Counted from the first letter of the stretch, positions 26,069 to 34,610 are shown. The stretch: 64,000 bases of DNA from Rhodospirillales bacterium (GCA_020638295.1 JACKIU010000001.1:372001-436000); one strand, 5' to 3'. The notes: generated by a model not told the origin, from the letters alone. Translations and numbers: made by a program.

Positions 26069-27697
26069 TTATATTTTAAAAGCGGTGTCGGCCTTGTGGG
26101 GTCGGCTGTGCTTCATCCAGCCATGGCCGCCCCCGCCGTAGATGCGGGTGAGGCGATCGGGGCTTTGGGCGAGCGCACCGGCGACCGCGTCGAGGCCGTC
26201 ATCGTGACCTTTGTTAACACCGGGTCTCCATTCGCGCATTTCGGTCATGAAGGGCGTCGCACACACCGATTTGTGCACGTAGAGCCGACGGGCGGCGAGG
26301 ATGGCATCAAAAGCCTCGAGAATGCGCAAGTCCTTGGCGCGGGACTGGCTGATTTCCTGTACACGACAGGGCACGCGGGCGCGGGCCAGCTCATTGCGCA
26401 GGATCCTGGGCAGAAAGCGGCCAATGCCGTTGATCTCCAGCGTCAGACCCGGCAAAACATGCGCGCGGGCAAGCTCGGCGACGATGCGGCACTGGGCGGT
26501 GGCTTCGTCGTCGCGCTCCCCCCCTTGCCCCCCCGCAAGCGGAGGGGAAGAGGCTGCGGCAGCAGACTCAGGGGGGGATGGAATTTTTATATACTCTATA
26601 TGATGCAGATAGAAATTACCGTCCACATCGCTGTAAACAATCGCGAAAACGCTGCGGTCGCCGGTGGCACTGCCAAAAGCCGGGTCCCAAAAGGCGCTGG
26701 CGGAAACGATGCGGATGCATTGATCACCCTCCCCTCTGCCCCCTCCCTCAAGGGAAGGGGGGCTGAGATAGAGAGAATTCAACTCCCTCACATAATCCAG
26801 ATCATAATCGTAAATCCGCAAAAGCTCTGGATTCAGCCTCCCTTCGGCGATATTGACGGGCGTGAGCATCATCTGGGAGGCGAATTTGTTCGGACCCGCC
26901 GCGCGGCGCATGCGGGCGATGTCGTCTTCGGAATAGCGTTCAATCCACGCGCTGTCGCCGTTTTCATCCAGCACGGGGATTTTGAGGCGTTCAAAACCGT
27001 GGAGGAATTCGCGCTCCTCGCCCAGCTCCGTGCGCGGCGCGTCCGCGTAAATCGTGTGGTAATTATGCGGCGTTCCGACATAGAGCTGCGTGCCGCCGGG
27101 GACGAGGACATATTCCATCTCGCCCAGCCGTTCGCGCAGCTCGCGGCGCTTTTCAGCCGTGTCGCAGGTGTTGGGCACCTCGACATCGTCGCAAATGACA
27201 ATATCGGCGCGGCTGCCGGTGATGTTGGCGGTGATGCCCTTGGCCAGCATCGACGGGTCGCGCGATTCAAAGGTGCGGCGCACGGTAAAGCGGTCGCTCG
27301 CCCATTGGTCGGCCTTTTCAGGTTTCAGATTTTGGGTGAGCGGGTGGCGTTCGAGTATGCGTTTGACGTTGCGGACCATCTTTTTGGCCAGCGTCAAATC
27401 CGCTGCCAACACAAGGATACGCAAATCCGCCTTGCGATAGAGAAGCCAGGCCGCGAACAGACCGGTGATTGTGCTCTTGCCTGCGCTGCGAAAGGCCATG
27501 AGCAGCAGGCGTGTGTGCTTTTTGTTTTTCTTTTGGCGGCTCCAGCTCCATTCCAACCAGCGCGCCATTTTCAGGTGTAGCGCCGGGGTGCGCAGCCCCA
27601 TGCGCTGGTTCCACAGCACGACGAAGAGCGGAAAGTCGGCAGTTGTAATGTCGAATTTCGTACTTTGCGGGCTGGTCGGTTTTATAAGATCGTTCAT
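26069..27697 (-). CDS. terL: T7-type terminase large subunit
   Basis: 542 residues. The ATPase domain has Walker A FRSAGKST (residue ~70), an adenine-side LVLAADLTLAKK, and LTGSRADI-like ITGSRADIVICDDVEVPN (Walker B, DD). It continues GGTQLYVGTPHNYHT, which parallels T7 gp19. The nuclease domain has SAFWDPAFGSATGDRS (first Asp), ... and HDDGLDAVAGAL (terminal Asp pair). This motor packages DNA into the prohead. Two short repeat-derived inserts (around residues 311-324 and 373-395) lie in loops and keep the frame. Its ATG overlaps the previous gene by four bases. Confidence 0.92.
   Translation of the reverse strand: MNDLIKPTSPQSTKFDITTADFPLFVVLWNQRMGLRTPALHLKMARWLEWSWSRQKKNKKHTRLLLMAFRSAGKSTITGLFAAWLLYRKADLRILVLAADLTLAKKMVRNVKRILERHPLTQNLKPEKADQWASDRFTVRRTFESRDPSMLAKGITANITGSRADIVICDDVEVPNTCDTAEKRRELRERLGEMEYVLVPGGTQLYVGTPHNYHTIYADAPRTELGEEREFLHGFERLKIPVLDENGDSAWIERYSEDDIARMRRAAGPNKFASQMMLTPVNIAEGRLNPELLRIYDYDLDYVRELNSLYLSPPSLEGGGRGEGDQCIRIVSASAFWDPAFGSATGDRSVFAIVYSDVDGNFYLHHIEYIKIPSPPESAAAASSPPLAGGQGGERDDEATAQCRIVAELARAHVLPGLTLEINGIGRFLPRILRNELARARVPCRVQEISQSRAKDLRILEAFDAILAARRLYVHKSVCATPFMTEMREWRPGVNKGHDDGLDAVAGALAQSPDRLTRIYGGGGHGWMKHSRPHKADTAFKI
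26513..26580. repeat. GC-rich palindromic element inside terL (copy 2)
   Basis: An inverted C-run/G-run element around CCCGCAAGCGG encodes, on the minus strand, ESAAAASSPPLAGGQGGER in frame with terL. It resembles the SPPLEGGGRGEG-type palindromes known from bacterial genomes. Confidence 0.7.
26724..26766. repeat. GC-rich palindromic element inside terL (copy 1)
   Basis: A C-rich/G-rich inverted repeat (CCCTCCCTCAAGGGA at the core) encodes SPPSLEGGGRGEG in frame within terL, in the linker between the ATPase and nuclease domains. Confidence 0.75.
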
Positions 27698-28020
27698 TCA
27701 TGCCCCTCCTCCAGTTCCTCATGGGCGCGGCGCATCTGGGCCTGAAGGGTTTCACGGTTTTCGCGCTCGGCCTCGGCCTTTTCCTGCTCGGCGCTGTCGT
27801 CGGTGGCGGCGGCCAGCTTGAGCAGGCTTTCAAGATGCGAGGCGGCGGATTTTCCGGCATCGTGGAATTTCTTGAACGCTTCGGGTTTTTTGGAATCGTC
27901 TTCAATATCCTTCGGCAAATCACTGCTGAGATAGCGTTCGTAGGAATACACGACCGCCGCCGTGGCGCTGTTCAAGAATTGCGCGATGCGCTTTTTAATC
28001 GTTTTTGTAAAGTTCTCCAT
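27694..28020 (-). CDS. Probable terminase small subunit / packaging protein
   Basis: 108 residues from MENFTKTIKKRIAQF. The N-terminus is basic and could bind DNA. A helical central region (YSYERYLSSDLPKDIED) and a charged coiled-coil C-terminus (SAEQEKAEAERENRETLQAQMRRAHEELEEG) follow. Its stop overlaps the terL start (ATGA), and its place between fibre and terL matches the T7 small terminase (gp18). There is no recognisable HTH, so the assignment rests on position. Confidence 0.5.
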   Translation of the reverse strand: MENFTKTIKKRIAQFLNSATAAVVYSYERYLSSDLPKDIEDDSKKPEAFKKFHDAGKSAASHLESLLKLAAATDDSAEQEKAEAERENRETLQAQMRRAHEELEEGHE

Positions 28021-28040
28021 GAAGTGTCCTTTGTTGATTT

Positions 28041-30065
28041 TTAAAACGTGCCGGTGATGAACCACTGGGAACCATCAGAAACGACGGTGATGGCGTCGTA
28101 TTGGGCGGAGAGCGGCTGGGAATAACCATCGGGGCCGGACCCGCCCTGCTCGCTCACCGTGATGGTGTTGGCGGACACGTCGGTTTTTTTGATGGTGACG
28201 GTGCGCCCGACGGCTTCGGCGGCGTTGGCGGGGGGAAGGCGCGCGGTCAATGCGCCGCCAAAGCTGGAGAGCAGATACACATCCACCGCCATGTCGATGT
28301 CATACGTCCCCGTGCCGTCGTAATAACGCGTGTTGCCGGGCGAGCGGTTGGAGGCGATCACGAACCATTCCGCACCATTGGACAGCGCCATCATGTAATC
28401 ATTTTCCGCGCCGAGGTAATAATTGCGCCCGTCGGGACCGCTGCCGAGATTTTCGGTGACGGTGATGACATTGGCGGAGCTGTCGATTTTCTTGACCACC
28501 ATCATCGCGCCGGTGGCATCGGCGGCACCCGGTAATTCAACCGTCAGCGCGCCGCCATAGGAGGAAACGAGATGTACCGAATGGGAGGTATCGAGGCTGA
28601 CCGTGCCGGTGCTGTCGATATATTCGGTATCGAAACGCTGCAGCGTCGCGTTCATATCGAGCACGCTCGTTTTCTGAAAATAGTTCTTGTTCGGGTAGCC
28701 CGCGTTATAAGCGCTGTATTCGCCGCCTGAAAGATCCCAGATCGCCGCGCCGTCGGACGCGGACAGCAAATTGTAAATCGAGGTTTCGATTGAGCCGCTT
28801 TCAAGTTTGACGTTGGGTACGGAATTATTGGATTCCGCGTAAGGGTTCACCAGCAAGGTTTTGTTCGAGTTCGCGCCCATGATGAAGCAGCCTTGCGCGG
28901 TTCCTTTCACGTTGGCTTCGCAATCGATAAAGGCGTTGTTGTGTTGGCCGTATTCGACATAGACCCCTGCCCCTGTGATATCCGCGCCGTGGGAATAGAC
29001 GCGGCAGGCATGGAATTTATTGGCGTTGGGGGTATCTCCGCTTCCGGATTTGGTGAGATGGATGCCGTGTGTTGCGGGCTGTTCGATCAGCACGCGGTCG
29101 AAATTGTTCCAGTAACACGGATAGTTTGTATCGCTGCCGCCGTCGAGCTGCACCCCGATATTGGGTGCGAAGATGGTGACATCGAACACGGAGGTTTGCA
29201 CAACGGGTCTTGAAAGGCCGCTTTTGAGCAGGATGGCGGTGTCGCCGTTTTCTATTCTTAAAAGGCCGAGTGCGGCGAAATCGGCGGGGATTTCAATCAC
29301 GTTAAAGCTGTTATCCTGCGCGGTGATCACCGACTGCTGACCCGCGCCGATCAGGGTTTTGCGCTCGCCCAAGGTGATGGTAGTGGTGGTGAGATATTCA
29401 CCCGGGGGAACATAAACCGTGTCATGCGCGGTGAGTGCATTGATGAAGGCGTTGGTGTCATCGGTAAGGCCGTCACCAGCAGCGCCGAAATCTTTCACCG
29501 AAATCATATCGGCGAATTTATCGGAGGATGTGCGCGTGGCCGCGCCTGTTCCTGTCGGGGTAAAATCGGGCGCGGCCATCGAGCCTTCGAGGCTGAGCGC
29601 GATGGGATCGCCATTACCGTCAAAGCCCAGCGCCTTGTTCTTGCGGGTAAAGCGCGAGGGCAGTTCGACATTGCCCGGCGTTTCGTGATCGCCATACTTG
29701 AGCATCAAATCGTTTTCACGGTTCACCTGTTGAAGCGCGGCGATGACGTAGTCGAGCTCGTTATTGATGGATTGGGCGGAGAAGTCGCCGCCTTCGAGGA
29801 AATCTGTCACGCGCTCAATCGGCAACTCGCGGGTGAGGGTCAGGATCGTGTCCATTGCGGGTGCGGCGCTGAAGGTCACACTGCCTCCGGCGGTGTTTCC
29901 CGCGCCGTTAATGGTAAAGCCGCTGGCTTGTAACGCGCCATCGAGATAAACCTTGAGGTCTTCAGAGGCGAAAATCGGGAACGGGTAGTCGAATTCAGTT
30001 TGTGTGCCGTTAACGACGTACCTGACAATAGGCACGACATCCGGCATTTTTATATGCTCGGTCAT
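28041..30065 (-). CDS. Tail fibre with T7-type anchor and beta-helix (pectate-lyase-like)
   Basis: 674 residues. Residues ~1-130 resemble the T7 gp17 N-terminal anchor (RYVVNGTQTEFDYPFPI, LKVYLDGALQASGFTI, SVTFSAAPAMDTILTLTREL). Residues ~190-470 begin SVKDFGAAGDGLTDDTNAF, the start signature of right-handed beta-helix phage fibres. Two C-terminal ~80-residue repeats (each with a LSSxGGALT-type strand and SGPDG) end the protein. It should bind or degrade a surface glycan and set particle specificity. Confidence 0.88.
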   Translation of the reverse strand: MTEHIKMPDVVPIVRYVVNGTQTEFDYPFPIFASEDLKVYLDGALQASGFTINGAGNTAGGSVTFSAAPAMDTILTLTRELPIERVTDFLEGGDFSAQSINNELDYVIAALQQVNRENDLMLKYGDHETPGNVELPSRFTRKNKALGFDGNGDPIALSLEGSMAAPDFTPTGTGAATRTSSDKFADMISVKDFGAAGDGLTDDTNAFINALTAHDTVYVPPGEYLTTTTITLGERKTLIGAGQQSVITAQDNSFNVIEIPADFAALGLLRIENGDTAILLKSGLSRPVVQTSVFDVTIFAPNIGVQLDGGSDTNYPCYWNNFDRVLIEQPATHGIHLTKSGSGDTPNANKFHACRVYSHGADITGAGVYVEYGQHNNAFIDCEANVKGTAQGCFIMGANSNKTLLVNPYAESNNSVPNVKLESGSIETSIYNLLSASDGAAIWDLSGGEYSAYNAGYPNKNYFQKTSVLDMNATLQRFDTEYIDSTGTVSLDTSHSVHLVSSYGGALTVELPGAADATGAMMVVKKIDSSANVITVTENLGSGPDGRNYYLGAENDYMMALSNGAEWFVIASNRSPGNTRYYDGTGTYDIDMAVDVYLLSSFGGALTARLPPANAAEAVGRTVTIKKTDVSANTITVSEQGGSGPDGYSQPLSAQYDAITVVSDGSQWFITGTF

Positions 30066-30096
30066 GTTAGGTCCTTAAAAAAATAATCTCGTATCT

Positions 30097-30182
30097 GTCA
30101 TTGCGAGGAGAGCCGACAGGTTCGACGCGACAATCCATTTCTGGATTGCTTCCCCCGGCTCAAGGCCTGGGTCGCAATGACG
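30097..30182. repeat. Palindromic element, family A (copy 2)
   Basis: Opens GTCATTGCGAGGAGAGCCGA and ends TCGCAATGACGA, with internal CAATCCA/TGGATTG. It lies between the fibre and internal-protein genes. Confidence 0.85.
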
Positions 30183-30187
30183 ACAGG

Positions 30188-30706
30188 CTAAAAAAGTCGG
30201 TCTAAAAATGAGACCTGATCGCCCAGTTTCTGGCGTTGTTGAAGCTGGGTGGCTTGCAGGAGGTTGAGACTGCGGCTTTGGCTTTCGCCCAGATCGAGGG
30301 CGCGGGTACGCAGAGAATCCAGCTCGGTGCGGCGGTTGATCTCATCTTCGCTTTCATCGAACAGTCCAAGCAGGACGGCTTGCGCGCTGCCGCCGCTGGA
30401 ACCGATGCCTGATCCGCCGAAACTGGCGCGCTGGCGGGCGACCGCGCGGCGCAGGGCAGCGCGGCGTTCTTCCTCATCGGCGGCGGATTGCGCAGCGATT
30501 TTTTCGCGTTCCAAAGCATTCGACTGTGCCAATTGGACGGCTTCCAAACGCTGGCGTTCCTGAAGCTGGCGTAAGGCCAAATCCTGTTCGCGCTGGGCAG
30601 AGCTGTTGCCGCTTAAAGTTTGAACAGCGCCGACCACCTGACCGACGGTGTTCAATGTACTGACAGCAGCGCTCAGGCCGCTGGTGATTGGTGCGATTGC
30701 GCCCAT
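30188..30706 (-). CDS. Internal virion-like protein
   Basis: 172 residues from MGAIAPITSGLSAAVSTLN (an upstream start at 30739 is less likely). The N-terminal 30 residues are Gly/Ala/Ser-rich and moderately hydrophobic. A long Gln/Arg/Glu helix follows (REQDLALRQLQERQRLEAVQLAQSN), then a Gly/Ser-rich SFGGSGIGSSGGSAQAV hinge and another helix. Position after tail tube B and before the fibre is that of T7 gp13/14 internal proteins. The first 45 residues are duplicated in the ORF at 31217-31531. Confidence 0.65.
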   Translation of the reverse strand: MGAIAPITSGLSAAVSTLNTVGQVVGAVQTLSGNSSAQREQDLALRQLQERQRLEAVQLAQSNALEREKIAAQSAADEEERRAALRRAVARQRASFGGSGIGSSGGSAQAVLLGLFDESEDEINRRTELDSLRTRALDLGESQSRSLNLLQATQLQQRQKLGDQVSFLDRLF

Positions 30707-30730
30707 AATAAAACTCCTTTGTAAAAACAA

Positions 30731-30754
30731 AAAAGCCACCGTTAGAGGTGGCTT
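30731..30754. terminator. Symmetric terminator
   Basis: AAAAGCCACC / GGTGGCTTTT around GTTAGA. On the minus strand it follows the 30782 gene and precedes the internal-protein gene. Confidence 0.8.
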
Positions 30755-30781
30755 TTAATAAACTCGATATTTTAAAAATTA

Positions 30782-31147
30782 TTACTCGTTACTGGCGTAA
30801 ATTTGCACACCACCATAGACTCCAAACAGGTTCCCAGCGGCCATTTGCTCATCCGGCAATCGCTCAGGCTTTTCTGATAGCGGTATACGTAATACGCAAT
30901 CCCCATGGGTAGGGTTAAAAGCATCACTTATGCAAGTTTTAGAAGCCTGCTTGGCCTCAGCATCATATATCACCTTGGTGTGCTCGGATAAAAATACTGG
31001 CTCGCGCTCGTCCGCTGTTTTAGCCTCGTATCCTCGGCTCATAAAATTTGATACTGAACCCGCAGCAAGTGAAAGCGATATCGCTATAGAAGCCGTTGTT
31101 GTTATCACCTGATTTCTTGGCTTCTCAAAGAATTCTCTTAGATTCAT
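30782..31147 (-). CDS. Membrane-anchored protein of unknown function (moron-like)
   Basis: 121 residues: MNLREFFEKPRNQ, then one membrane segment (VITTTASIAISLSLAAGSVSNF, residues ~14-35), then a soluble domain with two Cys (SKTCISDAFNPTHGDCVLRIPL). It is more AT-rich than the virion genes and has a terminator of its own. It interrupts the order of T7-like genes, so it may be an added (moron) gene. Function unknown. Confidence 0.55.
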   Translation of the reverse strand: MNLREFFEKPRNQVITTTASIAISLSLAAGSVSNFMSRGYEAKTADEREPVFLSEHTKVIYDAEAKQASKTCISDAFNPTHGDCVLRIPLSEKPERLPDEQMAAGNLFGVYGGVQIYASNE

Positions 31148-31216
31148 GTTTTACCTCAAACAGCATCATTTTTTATATTGTGCGAGAAACTAGCATGCAC
31201 TGATTATTATGTCAAT

Positions 31217-31531
31217 TTAATCGTTCACTTTGAGTTCAGCCGTGACCGACAGCAATGTGAAGGCCAGAGGATCGGATTGTTCGATGCGCCAGAGGGCGGC
31301 GGTAGCATCATTTTGCCAGCCCAGCGCCCGCACGCGGATATCGCCGCTAACCAATGGCGGCGGGGCATCAAGGATCAGGTCCTCACCGAGTTGGCGCAGG
31401 GCCAAATCCTGTTCGCGCTGTGCCGCGCTATTGCCACTTAAAGTTTGAACAGCGCCGACCACCTGACCGACGGTGTTCAATGTACTGACAGCAGCGCTCA
31501 GGCCGCTGGTGATTGGTGCGATTGCGCCCAT
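31217..31531 (-). CDS. Chimeric remnant: internal protein N-terminus fused to tail-tube-B C-terminus
   Basis: 104 residues. Residues 1-46 (MGAIAPITSGLSAAVSTLNT to LALRQL) match the start of the 30706 protein; the DNA is identical for over 90 bases. Residues 47-104 (GEDLILDAPPP to LKVND) match the end of the 33814 protein but are clearly diverged, so they came from a related, not identical, copy. The two parts meet at the shared LRQL coding sequence, implying recombination at short homology. Probably non-functional. Confidence 0.75.
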   Translation of the reverse strand: MGAIAPITSGLSAAVSTLNTVGQVVGAVQTLSGNSAAQREQDLALRQLGEDLILDAPPPLVSGDIRVRALGWQNDATAALWRIEQSDPLAFTLLSVTAELKVND

Positions 31532-31721
31532 GGGCTTATCCTTTCTGATTGTTGTGAATAAAGTGTCTATTTTGAATAAATATTGCGATTTTACGGTTGT
31601 GTCTTTACGAAAAAATCTTTATGGGATTAAAAATATATTAAATGTTCTGTTTTATGTTGACTTATGGAATATTATTATGGTAAATAATTTGCATCGTTTA
31701 ACAAAAGAAAGAGAGTAAACT

Positions 31722-31919
31722 ATGTCTAGAGATTTTTGCGCGGGTCTTAAAGGTTTAGAGACCGGCGGGACCTTTTCCAGAGCAGCTACGACATCATCCG
31801 CAACCTCATGGGACTATCGTTCTGGCGGTTCTTTTTCGCCAGCAGACAATCCCCCAAGAGTTGTTTCTCAGGATAATGACGGACGTCTTGTCGTTGAACA
31901 TCCCAACCTCCGTCATTAA
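31722..31919 (+). CDS. Small plus-strand protein (possible moron)
   Basis: 65 residues starting MSRDFCAGLKGLETGGTF, preceded by GAAAGAGAG at proper spacing. It is Ser/Thr/Gly-rich in the middle (SRAATTSSATSWDYRSGGSFS). It runs against the cluster, with an AT-rich 190-base leader (31532-31721) that probably holds its promoter. Its stop overlaps the tail-tube-B stop. No family recognised. Confidence 0.5.
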   Translation: MSRDFCAGLKGLETGGTFSRAATTSSATSWDYRSGGSFSPADNPPRVVSQDNDGRLVVEHPNLRH

Positions 31920-33814
31920 TCATTCACTTTTAATTCAGTGGTGACGGACAGCAGGGTGAAGCTTAACGGCACATCCTGCTCGATCCGCCAGAGCGGCGCG
32001 GTGGCGTCGTTTTGCCATCCTAAGGCCCGCACGCGGATGTCGCCGCTAACGCTTGGCGGCGGGACATTGAGGATCGGGTCTTCGCCGAGTTGGCGCAGAG
32101 CGATGTCCGACAGGCCGCGGCCAATATCGAGCCGCAGGCTTTGCGTATCTTGCAGGCGGAAAATGCCTTCGATCATGCGCACACGCCGTCCGCCGCCACT
32201 GGCGCCGATATCGCTGGGCGGCAAGGGTTCCACAATATGGGTGTAGGCCAGACCGACCTCAATGGTCGATGCAGCCTCGGCCAGGGTAATCTGACCGCCG
32301 GTGACGGTTTGATTATCGACGACCTCGCCATCGGCGACGATAGAAACTTCTTTTCCATCCAGATGGTCGAGGCCGGACCAGACAGTTGCGGGCGTGCCGA
32401 CCTCTCCCGTTAACGCAGAGTCAAGATTAAGCGTATCGTCGAGTTGTTCGACGAAATAATCACTGCCGCGCTGGACCAGCATATAGACCTCATCCCCGAC
32501 CACGGCGACGGATTTTACACTGCCCGATGTTTCGTGCAGCGTCCAGGCGGCGACAGCTTCGGCCCTGAACACGGTGAGGGCGGCGAACTGACCATCGCTT
32601 CGCACGAGGAACAGCAAGCGGCGTTTGGAATCGTAATCCATATCGACGGGATTGGTAATGACATGTTTAGAGAGCAGCGCCAGATCGGAGGATTTGTAAG
32701 CCTGCTCCAAATCGGTATAGAGGAATTCCTGCACTTCCTGTTTGTTGCGGGCGATGAACAGCGTCGCGCCATCGACATTGGTCGGCGGGATATAGCGATC
32801 GATCAGCGAGCCGATGCGGGTCTGGCGTCGGATCTGCACCGACGCGGGGGTGAGCGGATCGCCTGTGACCTGCCATTCCGCGCCGCTGGTAAAGACCTGC
32901 AAGTGCCGGCCAGAGAATATACTGCGGATAGCGTTGACCTGATCAGACAGGATAGCGAATTCAATCGCTTCATCGTCCAGCCCTTCGCCGAGATCGAAGT
33001 TGAACAAATCGCCGGACCGCGAAAACCACAGGCGGTTGGGTAAATCGCGGCTGCCGCCGATCACAAGGCGATCCTGATGGAAGGCCACGGTGGCGGGGTA
33101 GCCGCGCACGGTGCTAAAGGCCTGTTCGAACCAGTCGATTGTGGGGTCTGTATTTGGCAGGTCTTCTATGGTTGTGACCGTCACGACCGTGGGGGAGTCG
33201 TAATCTGTGATTTCGACCTCACTGCCTGCAATGCGCAGGCGGGTGCCCTCATGCCCTGCCTCGAAAACATTGGCCGAGGCTGTCAGGGTGATAGAGCCGG
33301 TGGTGCCGGAAGGGGTTAAGGTGACCTCGCTATCGGCGAATTTGAAATAGGGCTGGTACATGATCCCGCCATCGGTGAAAAAGCTCCAGTCGTTCAGCGC
33401 CCACGACCCGCCCGATGAACGGGTGAGTTTTTTCGGCGGAACTTCCGGATGGGTGAGCAGCAGCGTATCGGCGCTTTGCGTCCAGGCAAGCTGGGCGATC
33501 TGGCTTTCGCTCCACGGCGCGGCGATGGTGTCTTCTAACGTGCCGCCGGTATAGATGTCGATCCGTTCATCGGTGATGACGAGCAGCGAGGTTTGCTGGG
33601 TGTTGAATTCAAAGGCGATCAGGCGACCGTTGCCAGGCGCGGTGTCGATATAGGCCAGACCGGCGCGGCGCGTAATACCGCCGGTCGGTTGGATAAAGAC
33701 ATTGCGCAGGGCCAGCGCGCCGTTGTCATAGGCGCGCAAATCTCCACGCCCTAACAGCGCACGGCTGATCTCTCCGGCCGTAAAGTTGGTTTTGACTTCT
33801 CTTATGCGTGTCAT
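31916..33814 (-). CDS. Podovirus tail tubular protein B-like (nozzle)
   Basis: 632 residues from the ATG at 33814 with GGAG upstream (a TTG at 33826 is less likely). The N-terminus (TNFTAGEISRALLGRGDLRAY, ALALRNVFIQPTGGITRRAGL) is the hallmark of the nozzle/stabilisation proteins of T7-like and related podoviruses. Later stretches include DRLVIGGSRDLPNRLWFS, LQVFTSGAEWQV and NKQEVQEFLYT. The protein would form the tail tube tip below tube A. Its C-terminal 60 residues recur, diverged, in the chimeric ORF. Confidence 0.85.
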   Translation of the reverse strand: MTRIREVKTNFTAGEISRALLGRGDLRAYDNGALALRNVFIQPTGGITRRAGLAYIDTAPGNGRLIAFEFNTQQTSLLVITDERIDIYTGGTLEDTIAAPWSESQIAQLAWTQSADTLLLTHPEVPPKKLTRSSGGSWALNDWSFFTDGGIMYQPYFKFADSEVTLTPSGTTGSITLTASANVFEAGHEGTRLRIAGSEVEITDYDSPTVVTVTTIEDLPNTDPTIDWFEQAFSTVRGYPATVAFHQDRLVIGGSRDLPNRLWFSRSGDLFNFDLGEGLDDEAIEFAILSDQVNAIRSIFSGRHLQVFTSGAEWQVTGDPLTPASVQIRRQTRIGSLIDRYIPPTNVDGATLFIARNKQEVQEFLYTDLEQAYKSSDLALLSKHVITNPVDMDYDSKRRLLFLVRSDGQFAALTVFRAEAVAAWTLHETSGSVKSVAVVGDEVYMLVQRGSDYFVEQLDDTLNLDSALTGEVGTPATVWSGLDHLDGKEVSIVADGEVVDNQTVTGGQITLAEAASTIEVGLAYTHIVEPLPPSDIGASGGGRRVRMIEGIFRLQDTQSLRLDIGRGLSDIALRQLGEDPILNVPPPSVSGDIRVRALGWQNDATAPLWRIEQDVPLSFTLLSVTTELKVND

Positions 33815-33828
33815 TGATTTCTCCAATA

Positions 33829-33852
33829 AAAAAGCCCCGCATGTGCGGAGCT
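33829..33852 (-). terminator. Terminator-like hairpin before tail tube B
   Basis: On the minus strand CTCCGCA/TGCGGGG with a short loop is followed by CTTTTTTA. It lies just upstream of the tail tube B start, so tail tube B may need its own promoter or antitermination. Confidence 0.6.
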
Positions 33853-33910
33853 GTGAAATTCAGAACAACGGGGACACAATGATTCATTGTGTCCCCCATG
33901 CTTAGTAAAC

Positions 33911-33974
33911 GTCATTGCGAGGAAAAGCGCAGCTTCGACGCGGCAATCCATCTCTAGATTGGCTCGCAATGACG
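33911..33974. repeat. Palindromic element, family A (copy 3, shortened)
   Basis: Starts GTCATTGCGAGGAAAAGC and ends GCTCGCAATGACG, but the middle is shortened compared with other copies. Confidence 0.85.
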
Positions 33975-33992
33975 ATGAAATTCTGGCAACAA

Positions 33993-34024
33993 AAAACCCG
34001 CCGCTCTTTTGCCGAGGGGCGGAT
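33993..34024 (-). terminator. Terminator-like hairpin after tail tube A
   Basis: On the minus strand CCGCCCCTC / GAGCGGCGG pairs imperfectly and is followed by GTTTTTTG, about 17 bases after the tail tube A stop. Confidence 0.6.
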
Positions 34025-34040
34025 TGGAAATTTTTTAAAA

Positions 34041-34610
34041 TCAATCCCTCACATCGACCAGTGTAAAGCTTTCGATCCGGTTCGGGGAATCTTGCTGGGC
34101 GTCGATTTGGCGGGCGCGTTGGAATTCCTGATCGGCGATGCGGAAATGCGCCTCGGCGCGCGACGTGCTTTCGGTGACCGGAATGGTGAATTCTGCCGAC
34201 AGGCGCGCTATCAGCGCCTGATCAAAATAAGGTGGAAACTCGCTCTCATCAGGGCGAAAAATATAGGTGAGGGTCACGGCGCTGGCGTTGGTGTGTAGCT
34301 CTCCCCTTGCGATGCGGTAATTCAGCCCGCGTCCGCGAGAGCCTGTTCCGGCGCTAATCGCCCGCAGGTAATCGGTCGGCAGACCATAGGCAAAGCTGTA
34401 ATCGGCCAGCGGCTCTTCGGTGAGCTGGCTGAGGGCCACCTGCCCCGTCGCGAAGGTCCAGGGATAGGATGAAAGCAGCGCATCGCGCACCGGTTCGTAC
34501 AGCGCACCGGCGATTTCGCCTTCTGCGGTGCCGTCGTCAAAGCCGGTGATCGGCGCTGCGCCAATGCGAATAAGTGCGCGCGAAGCCAGCGCGACATCTG
34601 ATAAAGCCAT
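34041..34610 (-). CDS. Podovirus tail tubular protein A-like (adaptor)
   Basis: 189 residues. ALASRALIRIGAAPITGFDD, GALYEPVRDALLSSYPWTFATGQVALS and FRPDESEFPPYFDQALIARLSAE form the T7 gp11/gp4-like adaptor signature, which joins the portal ring to the tail. AGATTTTTC precedes the ATG without a strong Shine-Dalgarno sequence. It sits between the small capsid-associated gene and tail tube B as in T7. Confidence 0.88.
   Translation of the reverse strand: MALSDVALASRALIRIGAAPITGFDDGTAEGEIAGALYEPVRDALLSSYPWTFATGQVALSQLTEEPLADYSFAYGLPTDYLRAISAGTGSRGRGLNYRIARGELHTNASAVTLTYIFRPDESEFPPYFDQALIARLSAEFTIPVTESTSRAEAHFRIADQEFQRARQIDAQQDSPNRIESFTLVDVRD

Noticed and set aside
26057..27580. 507-codon plus-strand frame opposite the terminase
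   Set aside because: The minus strand carries all terminase motifs; the plus frame has no family features.
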